From RUG334 sp045599645 (GTDB lineage: Bacteria; Muiribacteriota; Ozemobacteria; Ozemobacterales; Ozemobacteraceae): a DNA stretch of 64,000 bases. The notes below the pieces were generated by a model. It was not told the origin of the DNA. It did not search any database and saw nothing but the letters and a program-made list of their open reading frames with translations. The stretch spans positions 1 through 64,000 of the forward strand of contig JAZRWI010000074.1 in the NCBI GenBank assembly GCA_045599645.1, given 5' to 3'. Positions 25,143-32,725 of the stretch are shown here, piece after piece; the first letter of the stretch is position 1, and the number at the start of each line of letters is the position of its first letter. Made by a program: the position numbers and the translations under genes.

Positions 25143-25255
25143 ATTACCGCTATCACCGTTCCCCGCTTCAAATGCGAAGACTTCGAATTATTCACCCAAG
25201 GCTTGATTCTAACCCGGTATCCGCAGTTTTCGGCATTCTTTGTCTTTACATAAAC
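25143..25255 (+). repeat. DUF985-gene 3'-end fragment, copy R4
   Basis: This is the longest remnant. It still reads ITAITVPRFKCEDFELF...TRYPQFSAFFVFT to a TAA, with mostly third-position or conservative changes against the intact gene, so it comes from a diverged paralogue. It is followed by the MNT-HEPN promoter. Confidence 0.82.
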
Positions 25256-25269
25256 TAGAGTTTGCAATC

Positions 25270-25298
25270 TTGCTGAATTCTTGTATGACGAGTATAAT
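25270..25298 (+). promoter_or_regulatory. Promoter of the MNT-HEPN pair
   Basis: -35 TTGCTG (25270-25275), 17-bp spacer, -10 TATAAT (25293-25298), 24 bp before the ATG. Confidence 0.7.
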
Positions 25299-25321
25299 AG
25301 AATTAATTGATAATATTAGGT

Positions 25322-25666
25322 ATGAACATGAACCAGAAGGCTATTACAATACTAAATGAAGTTTGCCAGAAATGCATTCCTGTTTTCAATGGCAGGTTTT
25401 GTGATGCTTATTTATATGGTTCATACGCTCGAGGCGATTTTGACGAAGAATCAGATATAGATATATTGATTACTTTAAACGTCGAGCCTTCCGATATTGC
25501 TAATTGCCGTAATGATATATCAGAAATAATCAGCGATATTTCTTTGGAGCACGATACTACTGTTTCTGTGGCTCTTAAACCGATAAATCAGTTTAATAAA
25601 TATCAAAATATCCTTCCATATTACCAGAATGTTTTAAAAGAAGGAATTAAGTATGCTCACTCTTGA
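25322..25666 (+). CDS. MNT-type nucleotidyltransferase antitoxin
   Basis: This is a 114-residue minimal nucleotidyltransferase. AYLYGSYARGDFDEESDIDILI is the complete GS-x-AR-G-x(5)-SDxDxL active site, with two metal-binding Asp. In type VII toxin-antitoxin systems such an enzyme adds AMP to its HEPN partner and silences it. The partner is the next gene, overlapping by 14 bp. An in-frame TTG at 25307 is possible but has no better ribosome site; ATG 25322 or 25328 are likelier starts. It differs clearly from the fused MNT at 16398. Confidence 0.87.
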   Translation: MNMNQKAITILNEVCQKCIPVFNGRFCDAYLYGSYARGDFDEESDIDILITLNVEPSDIANCRNDISEIISDISLEHDTTVSVALKPINQFNKYQNILPYYQNVLKEGIKYAHS

Positions 25667-26054
25667 TGAAAAGAGAAATCTGTCACAACTGAGATTAGAG
25701 CATGCTAATAAATGTTTGAATAGTGCTAAATTATTAGTTGAAGCCAATGATTTTGCTAGTGCAGCAAATCGTTCTTATTATGCTGTTTTCCATTCCATGA
25801 GAGCTGTTTTGGCTTTTGATGGAATTGATATGAAAAAACATAGTGCAATTATTGCTGAATTCAGGCGCTTATATATTAAAACAGGTAAAATTGAGCCTAG
25901 CTTGTCTAAAATAATTACCAATCTCTTTGATACTAGAAATGACAGTGACTATGATGATTTTTTTGTTATTGATAAAGCTAAGGTTAAAGAACAGATTGCC
26001 TATGCAGAATTATTTATGGAAAAAGTAAAAGAATTTCTTTTTGATAATAAATAG
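25653..26054 (+). CDS. HEPN-domain RNase toxin (partner of the MNT protein)
   Basis: This is a 133-residue all-helical HEPN protein. KCLNSAKLLVEANDFASAANRSYYAVFHSMRAVL (~20-53) is the helix-turn typical of the family. FDTRNDSDYDDFF (~107-119) is the R-x4-Y variant of the RNase motif, where many HEPN toxins have R-x4-H. It probably forms a dimer that cuts RNA unless adenylated by the overlapping upstream nucleotidyltransferase. AAGGAATT before the ATG is an acceptable ribosome site inside the upstream gene, giving coupled translation. Fragment R5 follows directly. Confidence 0.87.
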   Translation: MLTLDEKRNLSQLRLEHANKCLNSAKLLVEANDFASAANRSYYAVFHSMRAVLAFDGIDMKKHSAIIAEFRRLYIKTGKIEPSLSKIITNLFDTRNDSDYDDFFVIDKAKVKEQIAYAELFMEKVKEFLFDNK

Positions 26055-26062
26055 TTTTCGTA

Positions 26063-26139
26063 AGATTCTAACCCAATACCCGCAGTTTTTAGCATTCTTT
26101 GATAAGTTAAGTGGTATTATTGCTCAATTTGTGTATAAT
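26063..26139 (+). repeat. DUF985-gene 3'-end fragment, copy R5
   Basis: AGATTCTAACCCAATACCCG ... AGCATTCTTTGATAAGT is followed by AAGTGGTATTATTGCTCAAT and TATAAT (26134), as in R1. It caps the MNT-HEPN pair and carries the likely promoter of the VOC gene. Confidence 0.75.
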
Positions 26140-26169
26140 AGTATTATCTTTTGGAAAATGGCTTAGGAT

Positions 26170-26532
26170 ATGAAATATCGAGGAACTCTATTAGTTGTTA
26201 AAGACTGTAAAAAAGCGTTGAAATTCTATCAGGAAATGTTCGGTTTTGAATTGCTTCAAGACAATGATGGAAACATGGAATTATCCAATAATCTTTATTT
26301 GCAGGAATTAAAATATTGGGAAAAATTTACCGGAAGAACAGTGCAGACAAAGAATAATTGCGCTGAACTTTATTTTGAAGAGCCTGATCTGGAAGGCTTT
26401 CTAGAAAAGCTTAAAAGACTTTATCCGGATATAGAGCTTGTGAATCCGCTAATGACTCATAGTTGGGGACAGAAAGTAATTCGTTTCTATGACCCTGATG
26501 GAAATCTTATTGAGGTAGGAACACCAGTATAG
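26170..26532 (+). CDS. VOC-superfamily (glyoxalase/bleomycin-resistance-like) protein
   Basis: This is a 120-residue single-domain VOC protein. LLVVKDCKKALKFYQEMFGFEL (~7-28) is the first beta-alpha-beta module. The second ends KVIRFYDPDGNLIEVGTPV, where the Glu is the usual metal ligand. Substrate cannot be predicted; relatives act as glyoxalases, dioxygenases or drug-binding resistance proteins. It is followed 47 bp later by a GNAT acetyltransferase, a common pairing in accessory DNA. Confidence 0.85.
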   Translation: MKYRGTLLVVKDCKKALKFYQEMFGFELLQDNDGNMELSNNLYLQELKYWEKFTGRTVQTKNNCAELYFEEPDLEGFLEKLKRLYPDIELVNPLMTHSWGQKVIRFYDPDGNLIEVGTPV

Positions 26533-26579
26533 TTTGTTGGTAATTCGTTTCTTTTTGAAGAATTCGCGAGGGTGTGTTT

Positions 26580-27155
26580 ATGACAAATCAAAAGATTATA
26601 ATACGTCCAGAAGAACGTAAGGATTATAAGGATATTATTTCTTTGATTCTACGTTCATTCCAAGAGGGAACAGATTATTCCGACGGCACAGATATTATTG
26701 CGTTAGTAGAGGAAATCAGGGCTTCAAAATATTATATCCCGGAATTGTCATTTGTGGCGGAATTGGATAACAAAGTGGTAGGGCACTTTATGTTTTCACA
26801 TTTTCCGTTGTCGCCTACTTATAAAGGTGGTTACGACAATCGCTCAACCTCTGAAATTGTCATGTTAGCCCCAGTATCTGTTCACGCTGACTATTTCCGT
26901 AGAGGAATAGGAAGCACTATGATAAAAATGGGAATTGAAAAGGTAAAGGAAAAAGGCTACAAAGGCATTACTGTTGAAGGAAATTTCAACTTTTATAATA
27001 AAGTCGGATTCAGAACATCATCTGAATATAACATTTTCCCAACAAGCGGCTGGCCGATAAAAGAACCCAGATGCATGATGTGCCAGGAAACATATGAAGG
27101 CTCGCTAGCCGGAATACACGGTTATATTGTTTACGATATGTATTTTAATGCATAA
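26580..27155 (+). CDS. GNAT-family N-acetyltransferase
   Basis: This is a 191-residue acetyl-CoA-dependent transferase. IIRPEERKDYKDIISLILRSF starts the fold; ELDNKVVGHFMFSHFPL and MLAPVSVHADYFRRGIGSTMIKMGIEKVKEKG hold the acetyl-CoA loop (R-R-G-I-G-S) at ~105-112. FNFYNKVGFRTSSEY is the late conserved element. ATG 26580 is preferred to GTG 26574 because GAGGG (26568-26572) is better spaced. The acceptor is unknown. Confidence 0.87.
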   Translation: MTNQKIIIRPEERKDYKDIISLILRSFQEGTDYSDGTDIIALVEEIRASKYYIPELSFVAELDNKVVGHFMFSHFPLSPTYKGGYDNRSTSEIVMLAPVSVHADYFRRGIGSTMIKMGIEKVKEKGYKGITVEGNFNFYNKVGFRTSSEYNIFPTSGWPIKEPRCMMCQETYEGSLAGIHGYIVYDMYFNA

Positions 27156-27223
27156 ATATTAGCTAATATTGACAAAAAAGCTTATAATTATGTTGTAATA
27201 CAATGTTATACACGGAGGCTGTT

Positions 27224-27445
27224 ATGACAATTTCTCTAAGGTTAAGTGATGATGAAACAACACTAATAAAAGATTATGCACAACTGAAAAAAATGACAGT
27301 TTCTGAGCTTATAAGACAGACAGTACTTGAACGCATTGAAGATGAAATTGATTTGATGGCTTACAATAAAGCTATGAAAGAATTTGAAAAAGATCCTGTA
27401 ACCTATTCCCATGAAGAAATAAAAAAATTAATAGGGTTGGAATAA
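27224..27445 (+). CDS. Ribbon-helix-helix antitoxin (RelB/DUF6290-like)
   Basis: This is a 73-residue antitoxin. MTISLRLSDDETTLIKDYAQLKKMTVSELIRQTVLERIED is a ribbon-helix-helix DNA-binding domain. The rest (AYNKAMKEFEKDPVTYSHEEIKKLIGLE) is the toxin-binding arm. GGAGG (27213-27217) fixes the start at the second Met of the frame. A palindrome TTGTA-a-TACAA at ~27194-27204, between a TTGACA box and the gene, is a likely operator. The stop overlaps the toxin start by one base. Confidence 0.88.
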   Translation: MTISLRLSDDETTLIKDYAQLKKMTVSELIRQTVLERIEDEIDLMAYNKAMKEFEKDPVTYSHEEIKKLIGLE

Positions 27446-27714
27446 TGGGTTATTCTGTTGAATATTCAAAACAGGCAATTAAAAGTTTAAAAAAATTAGA
27501 TAAGTCAACCAAATGTCTTATTGTTGGCTGGATAGAAAAAAATCTGATTGGTTGTGAAAATCCGAGAATTCATGGAAAACCACTTACGGCTAATAGAAGT
27601 GGGCAAAGGCGTTATAGGATAGGGGATTATAGAATAAATGCTAATATTGTAGATGAGAAAATTATTATAGTCATATTAAATATTGGTCATAGAAGAGAAA
27701 TATTTAATATGTGA
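27445..27714 (+). CDS. RelE-type mRNA interferase toxin
   Basis: This is an 89-residue RelE/ParE-fold toxin. MGYSVEYSKQAIKSLKKLDKSTKCLIVGWIEKNL, NPRIHGKPLTANRSGQRRYRIGDYRI and ILNIGHRREIFNM are the standard helices and strands. The Arg-rich RRYRIGDYR and the HRR near the end are the usual RNA-cutting residues. Unlike the toxin at 18351 this one is intact. It is coupled to the antitoxin by a one-base overlap. This is the last member of the accessory cassette zone. Confidence 0.9.
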   Translation: MGYSVEYSKQAIKSLKKLDKSTKCLIVGWIEKNLIGCENPRIHGKPLTANRSGQRRYRIGDYRINANIVDEKIIIVILNIGHRREIFNM

Positions 27715-27788
27715 TTTGAGTTTAAAGGTAATTGTATTTTTAGCAGGAAAATTTTATAATAAATAAACAATACTATTGGGGGAATACT

Positions 27789-28820
27789 ATGCTTAAGAAA
27801 ACATTGTTGGCTGTTGCTATTGGTATTATTGGCTTGTCTGGTATGCCAGCCTATGCCCAGGATGCTCAGGAAGTCCAGGAAAATCAGGAAACCAATTACA
27901 CACTTATTGGTGATTTTAAATATAATGAAATTATGCTTAATGCTAACAGAGCTAATGTTTTTGCTCAGTTCCCATTTGGCACAAACCCAGAAAACGTCGG
28001 TGGCACAGAACAGGACCCAGGTCATTTTACAGAAGGCTTCCCACCAGCTTTCAGAGGCGGAAACTTTGAAAAGGAAGTCTGGATATTAGACGCTAACAAC
28101 AATGCTTTGAAGCTTTTCGAAAGCGGCAAGCTCAAGAAAAACATTGATATAAAGTTTGTTGAACATGCTTTCGACTTTGCTATCAGCCCGGATAACAAGA
28201 ACATGGTATTCCTGAACAGAACCAACGGCAATGTATATATTACCGATAAAGACGGTAAGCAGACTGCTAAGGTTTCTGGCTTTGAATACGCTACTTCAGT
28301 TGAATTCAACCATAAGAATGAAATCCTGGTTGTTCATCCAATGGGGCAGGGTATTGTAAAGCTCGGTCTTGATGGTAAGGAAATTGCAAAATATTCTGCA
28401 GACCAGACCACAAGTAACTTTGAAAATGAAGCTGGTATCTGGGGCTTGGACGGCGTTCATACTAATACCGTTAAGCTTTTCGTCCGCACAGGTGTAGACC
28501 CAAAAGACGTAAAGGTTCTTGCTGAATTCCCATTCACCGATTATAAGGATGTAGAATATAAAGGCGCTACCATATTCGGCTTTGATAAGAGCGGTAATGT
28601 TTATTTTGGCCTTGTAGCCTGCGACCCGAACGGCGTTGTATATCGCGACAGAGTTTATAAGTGCGACAAGAACGGCAAGGTTCTTAAAGAAATGGACGTA
28701 ATCGATCAGAGCCTGCTCTCTCCAAACGTTCCACGTCATAGACTCGTAAATAAATTCGGCCGCATCATAGCATTAGACGCCGACATCGAAAACTTCTACA
28801 TCCGCGGTTGGAATATGTAA
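27789..28820 (+). CDS. Secreted beta-propeller-like protein
   Basis: This is a 343-residue exported protein. Signal peptide MLKKTLLAVAIGIIGLSGMPAYA is cleaved before QDAQEVQENQE. The mature part has repeated four-strand-like blocks (EVWILDANNNALKLFESGK, NVYITDKDGKQTAKVSGF, GIVKLGLDGKEIAKYSADQ, KCDKNGKVLKEMDV), as in NHL/six-blade propellers. No enzyme motif was seen. The codon pattern is that of the core genes rather than the accessory zone. GGGGGAA at ~27777 is the ribosome site, with TATAAT near 27756. Strong hairpin terminators follow. Confidence 0.72.
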   Translation: MLKKTLLAVAIGIIGLSGMPAYAQDAQEVQENQETNYTLIGDFKYNEIMLNANRANVFAQFPFGTNPENVGGTEQDPGHFTEGFPPAFRGGNFEKEVWILDANNNALKLFESGKLKKNIDIKFVEHAFDFAISPDNKNMVFLNRTNGNVYITDKDGKQTAKVSGFEYATSVEFNHKNEILVVHPMGQGIVKLGLDGKEIAKYSADQTTSNFENEAGIWGLDGVHTNTVKLFVRTGVDPKDVKVLAEFPFTDYKDVEYKGATIFGFDKSGNVYFGLVACDPNGVVYRDRVYKCDKNGKVLKEMDVIDQSLLSPNVPRHRLVNKFGRIIALDADIENFYIRGWNM

Positions 28821-28835
28821 GCTTATCTAACACAG

Positions 28836-28877
28836 GCAAAAAGTTTTCTTCGTTACGAAGAAACCTTTTTGCTTTTA
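28836..28877 (+). terminator. Terminator of the propeller gene
   Basis: A 17-bp stem, GCAAAAAGTTTTCTTCG (28836-28852) and CGAAGAAACCTTTTTGC (28856-28872), with one mismatch is followed by TTTT. Confidence 0.88.
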
Positions 28878-28962
28878 GCCGTGAGGCCTAATTCATTTCT
28901 CAAACTTGCCTGTAGGAAAAACAGAACCAAGTCTCTACCTAATAGGCGTCAGCCTCATTCAT
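28878..28962 (-). repeat. Hairpin-array segment
   Basis: GCC-gtga-GGC followed by TAATTCATT, then AACCAAGTCTCTACCTAATAGGC-gtca-GCCTCATTCATA. The second half nearly repeats 20577-20615. No gene lies in 28821-29007. Confidence 0.6.
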
Positions 28963-28996
28963 AAAAAAGCCCTTCACGATTGTGAAGGGCTTTTTT
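28963..28996. terminator. Bidirectional terminator between convergent genes
   Basis: AAAAAAGCCCTTCAC / GTGAAGGGCTTTTTT is a perfect 15-bp stem, ending the minus-strand gene at 29008 and backing up the plus-strand one. Confidence 0.93.
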
Positions 28997-29007
28997 CTCA
29001 TCATATA

Positions 29008-29958
29008 TCAGCACTTGCGCATTACTGTTGTAATTGGTGCATACATCGGGTCATGATATCTTGGCCTGTGTTCTGAAGAAGAGTTAGACATTGCCTGAAC
29101 GCTGTTACCAGAATCCATGATTAAACCAATATGAGTATTGGGATCTTTCTGACCGTCACCGTCGCTGTCATAGGTTGACCAGAAAATTACGTCACCTGCC
29201 TGGAATGGAGGAGCTGATACTGTTGACCAGCCTGCGTTCTGAAGCATTCCCATAACACCGTAGCAACTGAGGTCTACGCTTGGAACAACGCCAGCAGCCT
29301 TAAGAGCTGTAGAAACAACCTGAGCACAACCAAGGTTACCACCGTTGGTTAATGGGTCATATGGGAAAGAACCGGATTCCTGATAGGTTTCAACAAGGTA
29401 TTCGGCAGCTGCTACTACCTTACCCTGTACGCTGTCGCCAGAAACAGTGTAGTTTACACCGGAACCATTAGAACCACTGCCTGTGCTTACTGGAGCATAT
29501 ACGTCATTGCCTTCGTATTTCTGGTCTTTGCCAGAGAAAATATAGCGTGAATGAACATAGCCGTCGCCAGAGCTGGAAGTGATCTTATACCAGTCACCGT
29601 CACGGCCTGTAATTGTTACTTCCTGATTATTTACTAACTGACCAACAACATTGCCCCATTCAGCGTTGTCTCTGATGGATAATGTAGAATCTACGCCTAC
29701 ATAAGCAATACCGTTAGGAAGTGTTGCACCGTTGCCGCCAGCGTTTTCACCTTTTTTCTTGGCGGAAACCTGTGAAACCTTTGAAGTTGTTGTCTGGGAA
29801 TTATCACTTTTTCTTCTTACGGTTGTGCTGGAGTCATCACTTATAGCTCCATCACCAAGATTAGTTTTGTTTGCTGAATCAGTGAGTCCAACCCCATAAA
29901 GGACTGATGCGCCAAATGCACAAAGAAACATTGCGGCAAGTAAATTAACCTTTTTCAC
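29008..29958 (-). CDS. Secreted SH3b-NlpC/P60-like cell-wall enzyme
   Basis: This is a 316-residue exported protein. A GTG start with GGGAGA nine bases upstream gives signal peptide MKKVNLLAAMFLCAFGASVLYG. A basic Ser/Thr linker is followed by an SH3 domain (~95-150; LSIRDNAEWGNVVGQL, DWYKITSSSGDGYVHSRYIF). The C-terminal domain (~175-316) resembles a papain-like amidase/endopeptidase: Cys211 in NLGCAQVVSTALKAAG, FQAGDVIFWS and His276 in NTHIGLIMDSG fit the Cys-His pair of NlpC/P60 enzymes, though the overall match is loose. It is expected to cut peptidoglycan stems. It complements the glucosaminidase at 3876 and NamZ at 30240. Confidence 0.78.
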   Translation of the reverse strand: MKKVNLLAAMFLCAFGASVLYGVGLTDSANKTNLGDGAISDDSSTTVRRKSDNSQTTTSKVSQVSAKKKGENAGGNGATLPNGIAYVGVDSTLSIRDNAEWGNVVGQLVNNQEVTITGRDGDWYKITSSSGDGYVHSRYIFSGKDQKYEGNDVYAPVSTGSGSNGSGVNYTVSGDSVQGKVVAAAEYLVETYQESGSFPYDPLTNGGNLGCAQVVSTALKAAGVVPSVDLSCYGVMGMLQNAGWSTVSAPPFQAGDVIFWSTYDSDGDGQKDPNTHIGLIMDSGNSVQAMSNSSSEHRPRYHDPMYAPITTVMRKC

Positions 29959-30038
29959 AAATCTTCTCCCAAAATCTTAGTTATGTACAATATACCATAA
30001 TATTTATATAAAGGTTTTCAAAATTTATTAAAATATAC

Positions 30039-30154
30039 AGGCTTTATGAAAGTAGATTCCTAAAAACCTCCCTTTTTAAGGGAGGGTAGGGAGGGTTTTG
30101 ATTTTAGAAGGAACTTGTTTTGAATGCATAAAATCGAGTTTTCGGACGGTCTCT
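30039..30154 (+). mobile_element. MITE-like G-quadruplex repeat, copy D, 5'-truncated
   Basis: It retains the hairpin CCTCCCTTTTTAAGGGAGG, G4 motif GGGAGGGTAGGGAGGG (30080-30095), the TTTTGAATGCATAAAATCGA string and the right end GGACGGTCTCT. The left ~35 bp present in copies B and C are missing. The rest of 29959-30239 shows no gene. Confidence 0.72.
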
Positions 30155-30239
30155 AAGGAGGGACTAGGGGAGGTTTCCTCTCAAAGCAGCGATAGAAGCT
30201 CAAAGTTAAATCCAGGGATTAGTAGAAACCCTAACAAAC

Positions 30240-31316
30240 TTATTTATTTTTTAGTAGTTCTAATCGTAGTTTATCAGTGCCGGCCAGATAGTCTATGAAA
30301 GGCTTTGTAAGATTGGGGCGGACTTCGAATTCTACCTTGCCGGGGTGAGTCTGCATCAAAGCTTTGAGTAATGAAACACCAACCTGAACTATAGGTATAT
30401 GCTGTTCAGTTAATGGTTCTAAATGAATCCCGTTGCAAAGCTGATTTTCAAATTTGCTGAAGGTAGGTGTAAACTGGCATTCTGTAGCTTCAATATAATC
30501 TGGAAGCAATGGCTTCAATGCTTCTAGCCATTTGCTGGAATCTATCCATGGCGCACCTATGTTCCTGAATGGTGCGTCTGTTCCGCGACCTTCAGATACC
30601 TGAGTTCCTTCAAAAAAGCAGGTGGCAGGGTAGAGCATTGCTGTTTTTATATCTGGCATGCTTGGTGACGGCTTGAACCAAGGAAATTCCAACTCCTTGA
30701 ATATCATGGATTTATCGTAATTCTGGCATTTATAAACCTTTAATTCATTGGTCAGCTTATAGTGGTCTTTTATCCATACAGCCAGTTCGCCAACAGTCAT
30801 GCCATGGCGCAAATTGATTGGAAGATGCCCTACAAATGATTCAAAGCCTTCTTCAAGCATCGGGCCTTCAATTATTGGTCCAAGAAAATTGGGTCTGTCG
30901 AGGACTGCTACTGTTATGCCGGCTTCGTTAGCAGTTTCCATTATGTTTCTTAGGGTTGAAATATAAGTGTAGAAGCGGACACCAACGTCCTGAATATCAT
31001 AAATAAGCAGTTCAATGCCTTGAAGCATTTCTACTGATGGCTTTTTATTGGCACCGTAAAGGCTGACTATTTCTATATTTAGCTCATCAAGCTTAGAGTC
31101 GGCAACATGAACACCGTCTAAAACTGTTGAATTGAAGCCGTGCTCCGGGCTGAAAATCCTCTTCAGGCAAAAGCCTTTGCATTCAGCAATACGGTTGATA
31201 ATATGCCTGCCATTTCTGTCTCTTCCTGTGAAGTTAGAAACAACGCCGATGTTAAGCTTGCCGCCGGCTGTCAGTGATTTATCTTCAAAAAAGGCTTCAA
31301 GACCTGGCTGAAACAT
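30240..31316 (-). CDS. namZ: DUF1343/NamZ-type exo-beta-N-acetylmuramidase
   Basis: This is a 358-residue protein of the DUF1343 family, whose characterised member NamZ releases terminal MurNAc from wall fragments (GH171). LNIGVVSNFTGRD, RIFSPEHGFNS, LLIYDIQDVGVRFYTYISTL, INLRHGMTVGEL, FKPSPSMPDIKTAMLYPATCFFEGTQVSEGRGTDAPF and the C-terminal VGVSLLKALMQTHP are all family blocks. No signal peptide is visible, so it would act on recycled muropeptides in the cytoplasm, unless the start is mis-set. It follows folC by 9 bp in a minus-strand operon. Confidence 0.9.
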   Translation of the reverse strand: MFQPGLEAFFEDKSLTAGGKLNIGVVSNFTGRDRNGRHIINRIAECKGFCLKRIFSPEHGFNSTVLDGVHVADSKLDELNIEIVSLYGANKKPSVEMLQGIELLIYDIQDVGVRFYTYISTLRNIMETANEAGITVAVLDRPNFLGPIIEGPMLEEGFESFVGHLPINLRHGMTVGELAVWIKDHYKLTNELKVYKCQNYDKSMIFKELEFPWFKPSPSMPDIKTAMLYPATCFFEGTQVSEGRGTDAPFRNIGAPWIDSSKWLEALKPLLPDYIEATECQFTPTFSKFENQLCNGIHLEPLTEQHIPIVQVGVSLLKALMQTHPGKVEFEVRPNLTKPFIDYLAGTDKLRLELLKNK

Positions 31317-31325
31317 ATTCTATTC

Positions 31326-32603
31326 TCAGCCTTCAATGACTCTTAATGCATCTGAAATCAGATAAAGTGAACCGCAAACGAGAATCTTGTGTGACTTGTC
31401 TGTCTGGCATTCTGCCAAAGCTGATTTATAATCATCAAACCACTGCCATTTATCGGAAATGCCTGATTTTTCAAAGTCTTCCTTTGATGGGCATCTTGGG
31501 CAGGTTGGGGGAACAAAGCAAAGCTTGTTACCGAATTGTTCAAGCCTCTTGGCCATTTCTGCCATTGGCTTGTCACGAAGTGCGCCAAATATTATGTTCA
31601 TTGGTTCTTTGTTCTGATATGTGCTGAGATAATTTATTAGAGCATCAAGACCTTCGTTATTGTGGGCACCGTCGAGAAGCATTTCAGGTTCCCCTGGAAT
31701 CCACTGCAGACGGCCAGCCCAGTGAGCTTCCTTAATACCTTCAATAATTGCTTCATCAGGAATTTCAAACTTGTTTTTCCTCATCTGTTCAATTATTGCC
31801 ATGACAAGACTAAGGTTTTCAAGCTGATGAGCGCCTGGCATTGGGAAGAAAACCGGTTCTTCCGAAAATGGAAGCTTAATTATATGGCCGTCTCTGCGGC
31901 TTTCTACGAGCTCGAAACCGTGGTTAGCTTCAATTACAACCAGCTTTGCCTTCTTTTCTTCGCATTCCTGCTTGAAGATTTCGAGAATGGCCGGGTCTTT
32001 TTCAGTTGTGAAGAGTGGGTGATTCTTTCTGATAATTCCAAGCTTTTCGTGAGCAATCTTTTCCTTGGTATCACCAAGGAACTGCTGATGGTCAGTGCCG
32101 ATATTAGTGATTACTGAAATTTCAGGGCCGCAGGAGTTGGTTGCATCTAAGCGGCCACCTAAGCCTACTTCAACCAGGGCAATATCAACGTCAGATTCCC
32201 TTAAAGCCCAGAAGCCGAGGGCAGTCATAACTTCAAAGAATGCCGGAGAGCCGATAGAGGCTTCCTTATCCATTACCTTTGTGATTTCCTTGATTTGTTT
32301 AATACCGTCTACGACCATCTTTTCAGAGATTGGTTCGCCCATGACCTTGATGCGTTCACGAAGACTTAAAAGGTGTGGGGAAGTATAGCTGCCAACCTGG
32401 TAGTCAGGGCAGTGTTTGAGGATTGATTCGGTAATTGAGGTAACAGAACCCTTACCATTAGTGCCACCAATAAGAATACAGGCGTATTCAAGCTGAGGCT
32501 TTTCCAGTTCTTCAAGCATATATTCAATTTTATCAAGACTATATGGACCTTTGTGGGTTCCACGACCCAATATCCAGTTTTCTGCTTCAAGAAACTTATT
32601 CAT
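31326..32603 (-). CDS. folC: Folylpolyglutamate/dihydrofolate synthase FolC
   Basis: This is a 425-residue Mur-ligase-family enzyme that adds glutamate to folates (and probably makes dihydrofolate). ILIGGTNGKGSVTSITESIL (~41-60) is the ATP loop. VEVGLGGRLDATNSCGPEISVITNIGTDHQQFLGDTKEKIAHEKLGIIR holds the conserved Mur-ligase His and the carbamylated Lys site. EMLLDGAHNNEGLDAL marks the start of the C-terminal domain. RGTHKGPYSLDKIEYML near the N-terminus is also typical. Length is normal. It is first in the operon with namZ. Confidence 0.94.
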   Translation of the reverse strand: MNKFLEAENWILGRGTHKGPYSLDKIEYMLEELEKPQLEYACILIGGTNGKGSVTSITESILKHCPDYQVGSYTSPHLLSLRERIKVMGEPISEKMVVDGIKQIKEITKVMDKEASIGSPAFFEVMTALGFWALRESDVDIALVEVGLGGRLDATNSCGPEISVITNIGTDHQQFLGDTKEKIAHEKLGIIRKNHPLFTTEKDPAILEIFKQECEEKKAKLVVIEANHGFELVESRRDGHIIKLPFSEEPVFFPMPGAHQLENLSLVMAIIEQMRKNKFEIPDEAIIEGIKEAHWAGRLQWIPGEPEMLLDGAHNNEGLDALINYLSTYQNKEPMNIIFGALRDKPMAEMAKRLEQFGNKLCFVPPTCPRCPSKEDFEKSGISDKWQWFDDYKSALAECQTDKSHKILVCGSLYLISDALRVIEG

Positions 32604-32725
32604 TAATATTTACCCCCACTTTTAAGTGAGCACATTCTATCACATTTCGCTCTTAAAAACGAGTGGGTTGAAATGAAAAGGAAAACAAGGTAATATAAAC
32701 AAAATTTTAAAACGAGGAACAGAAA

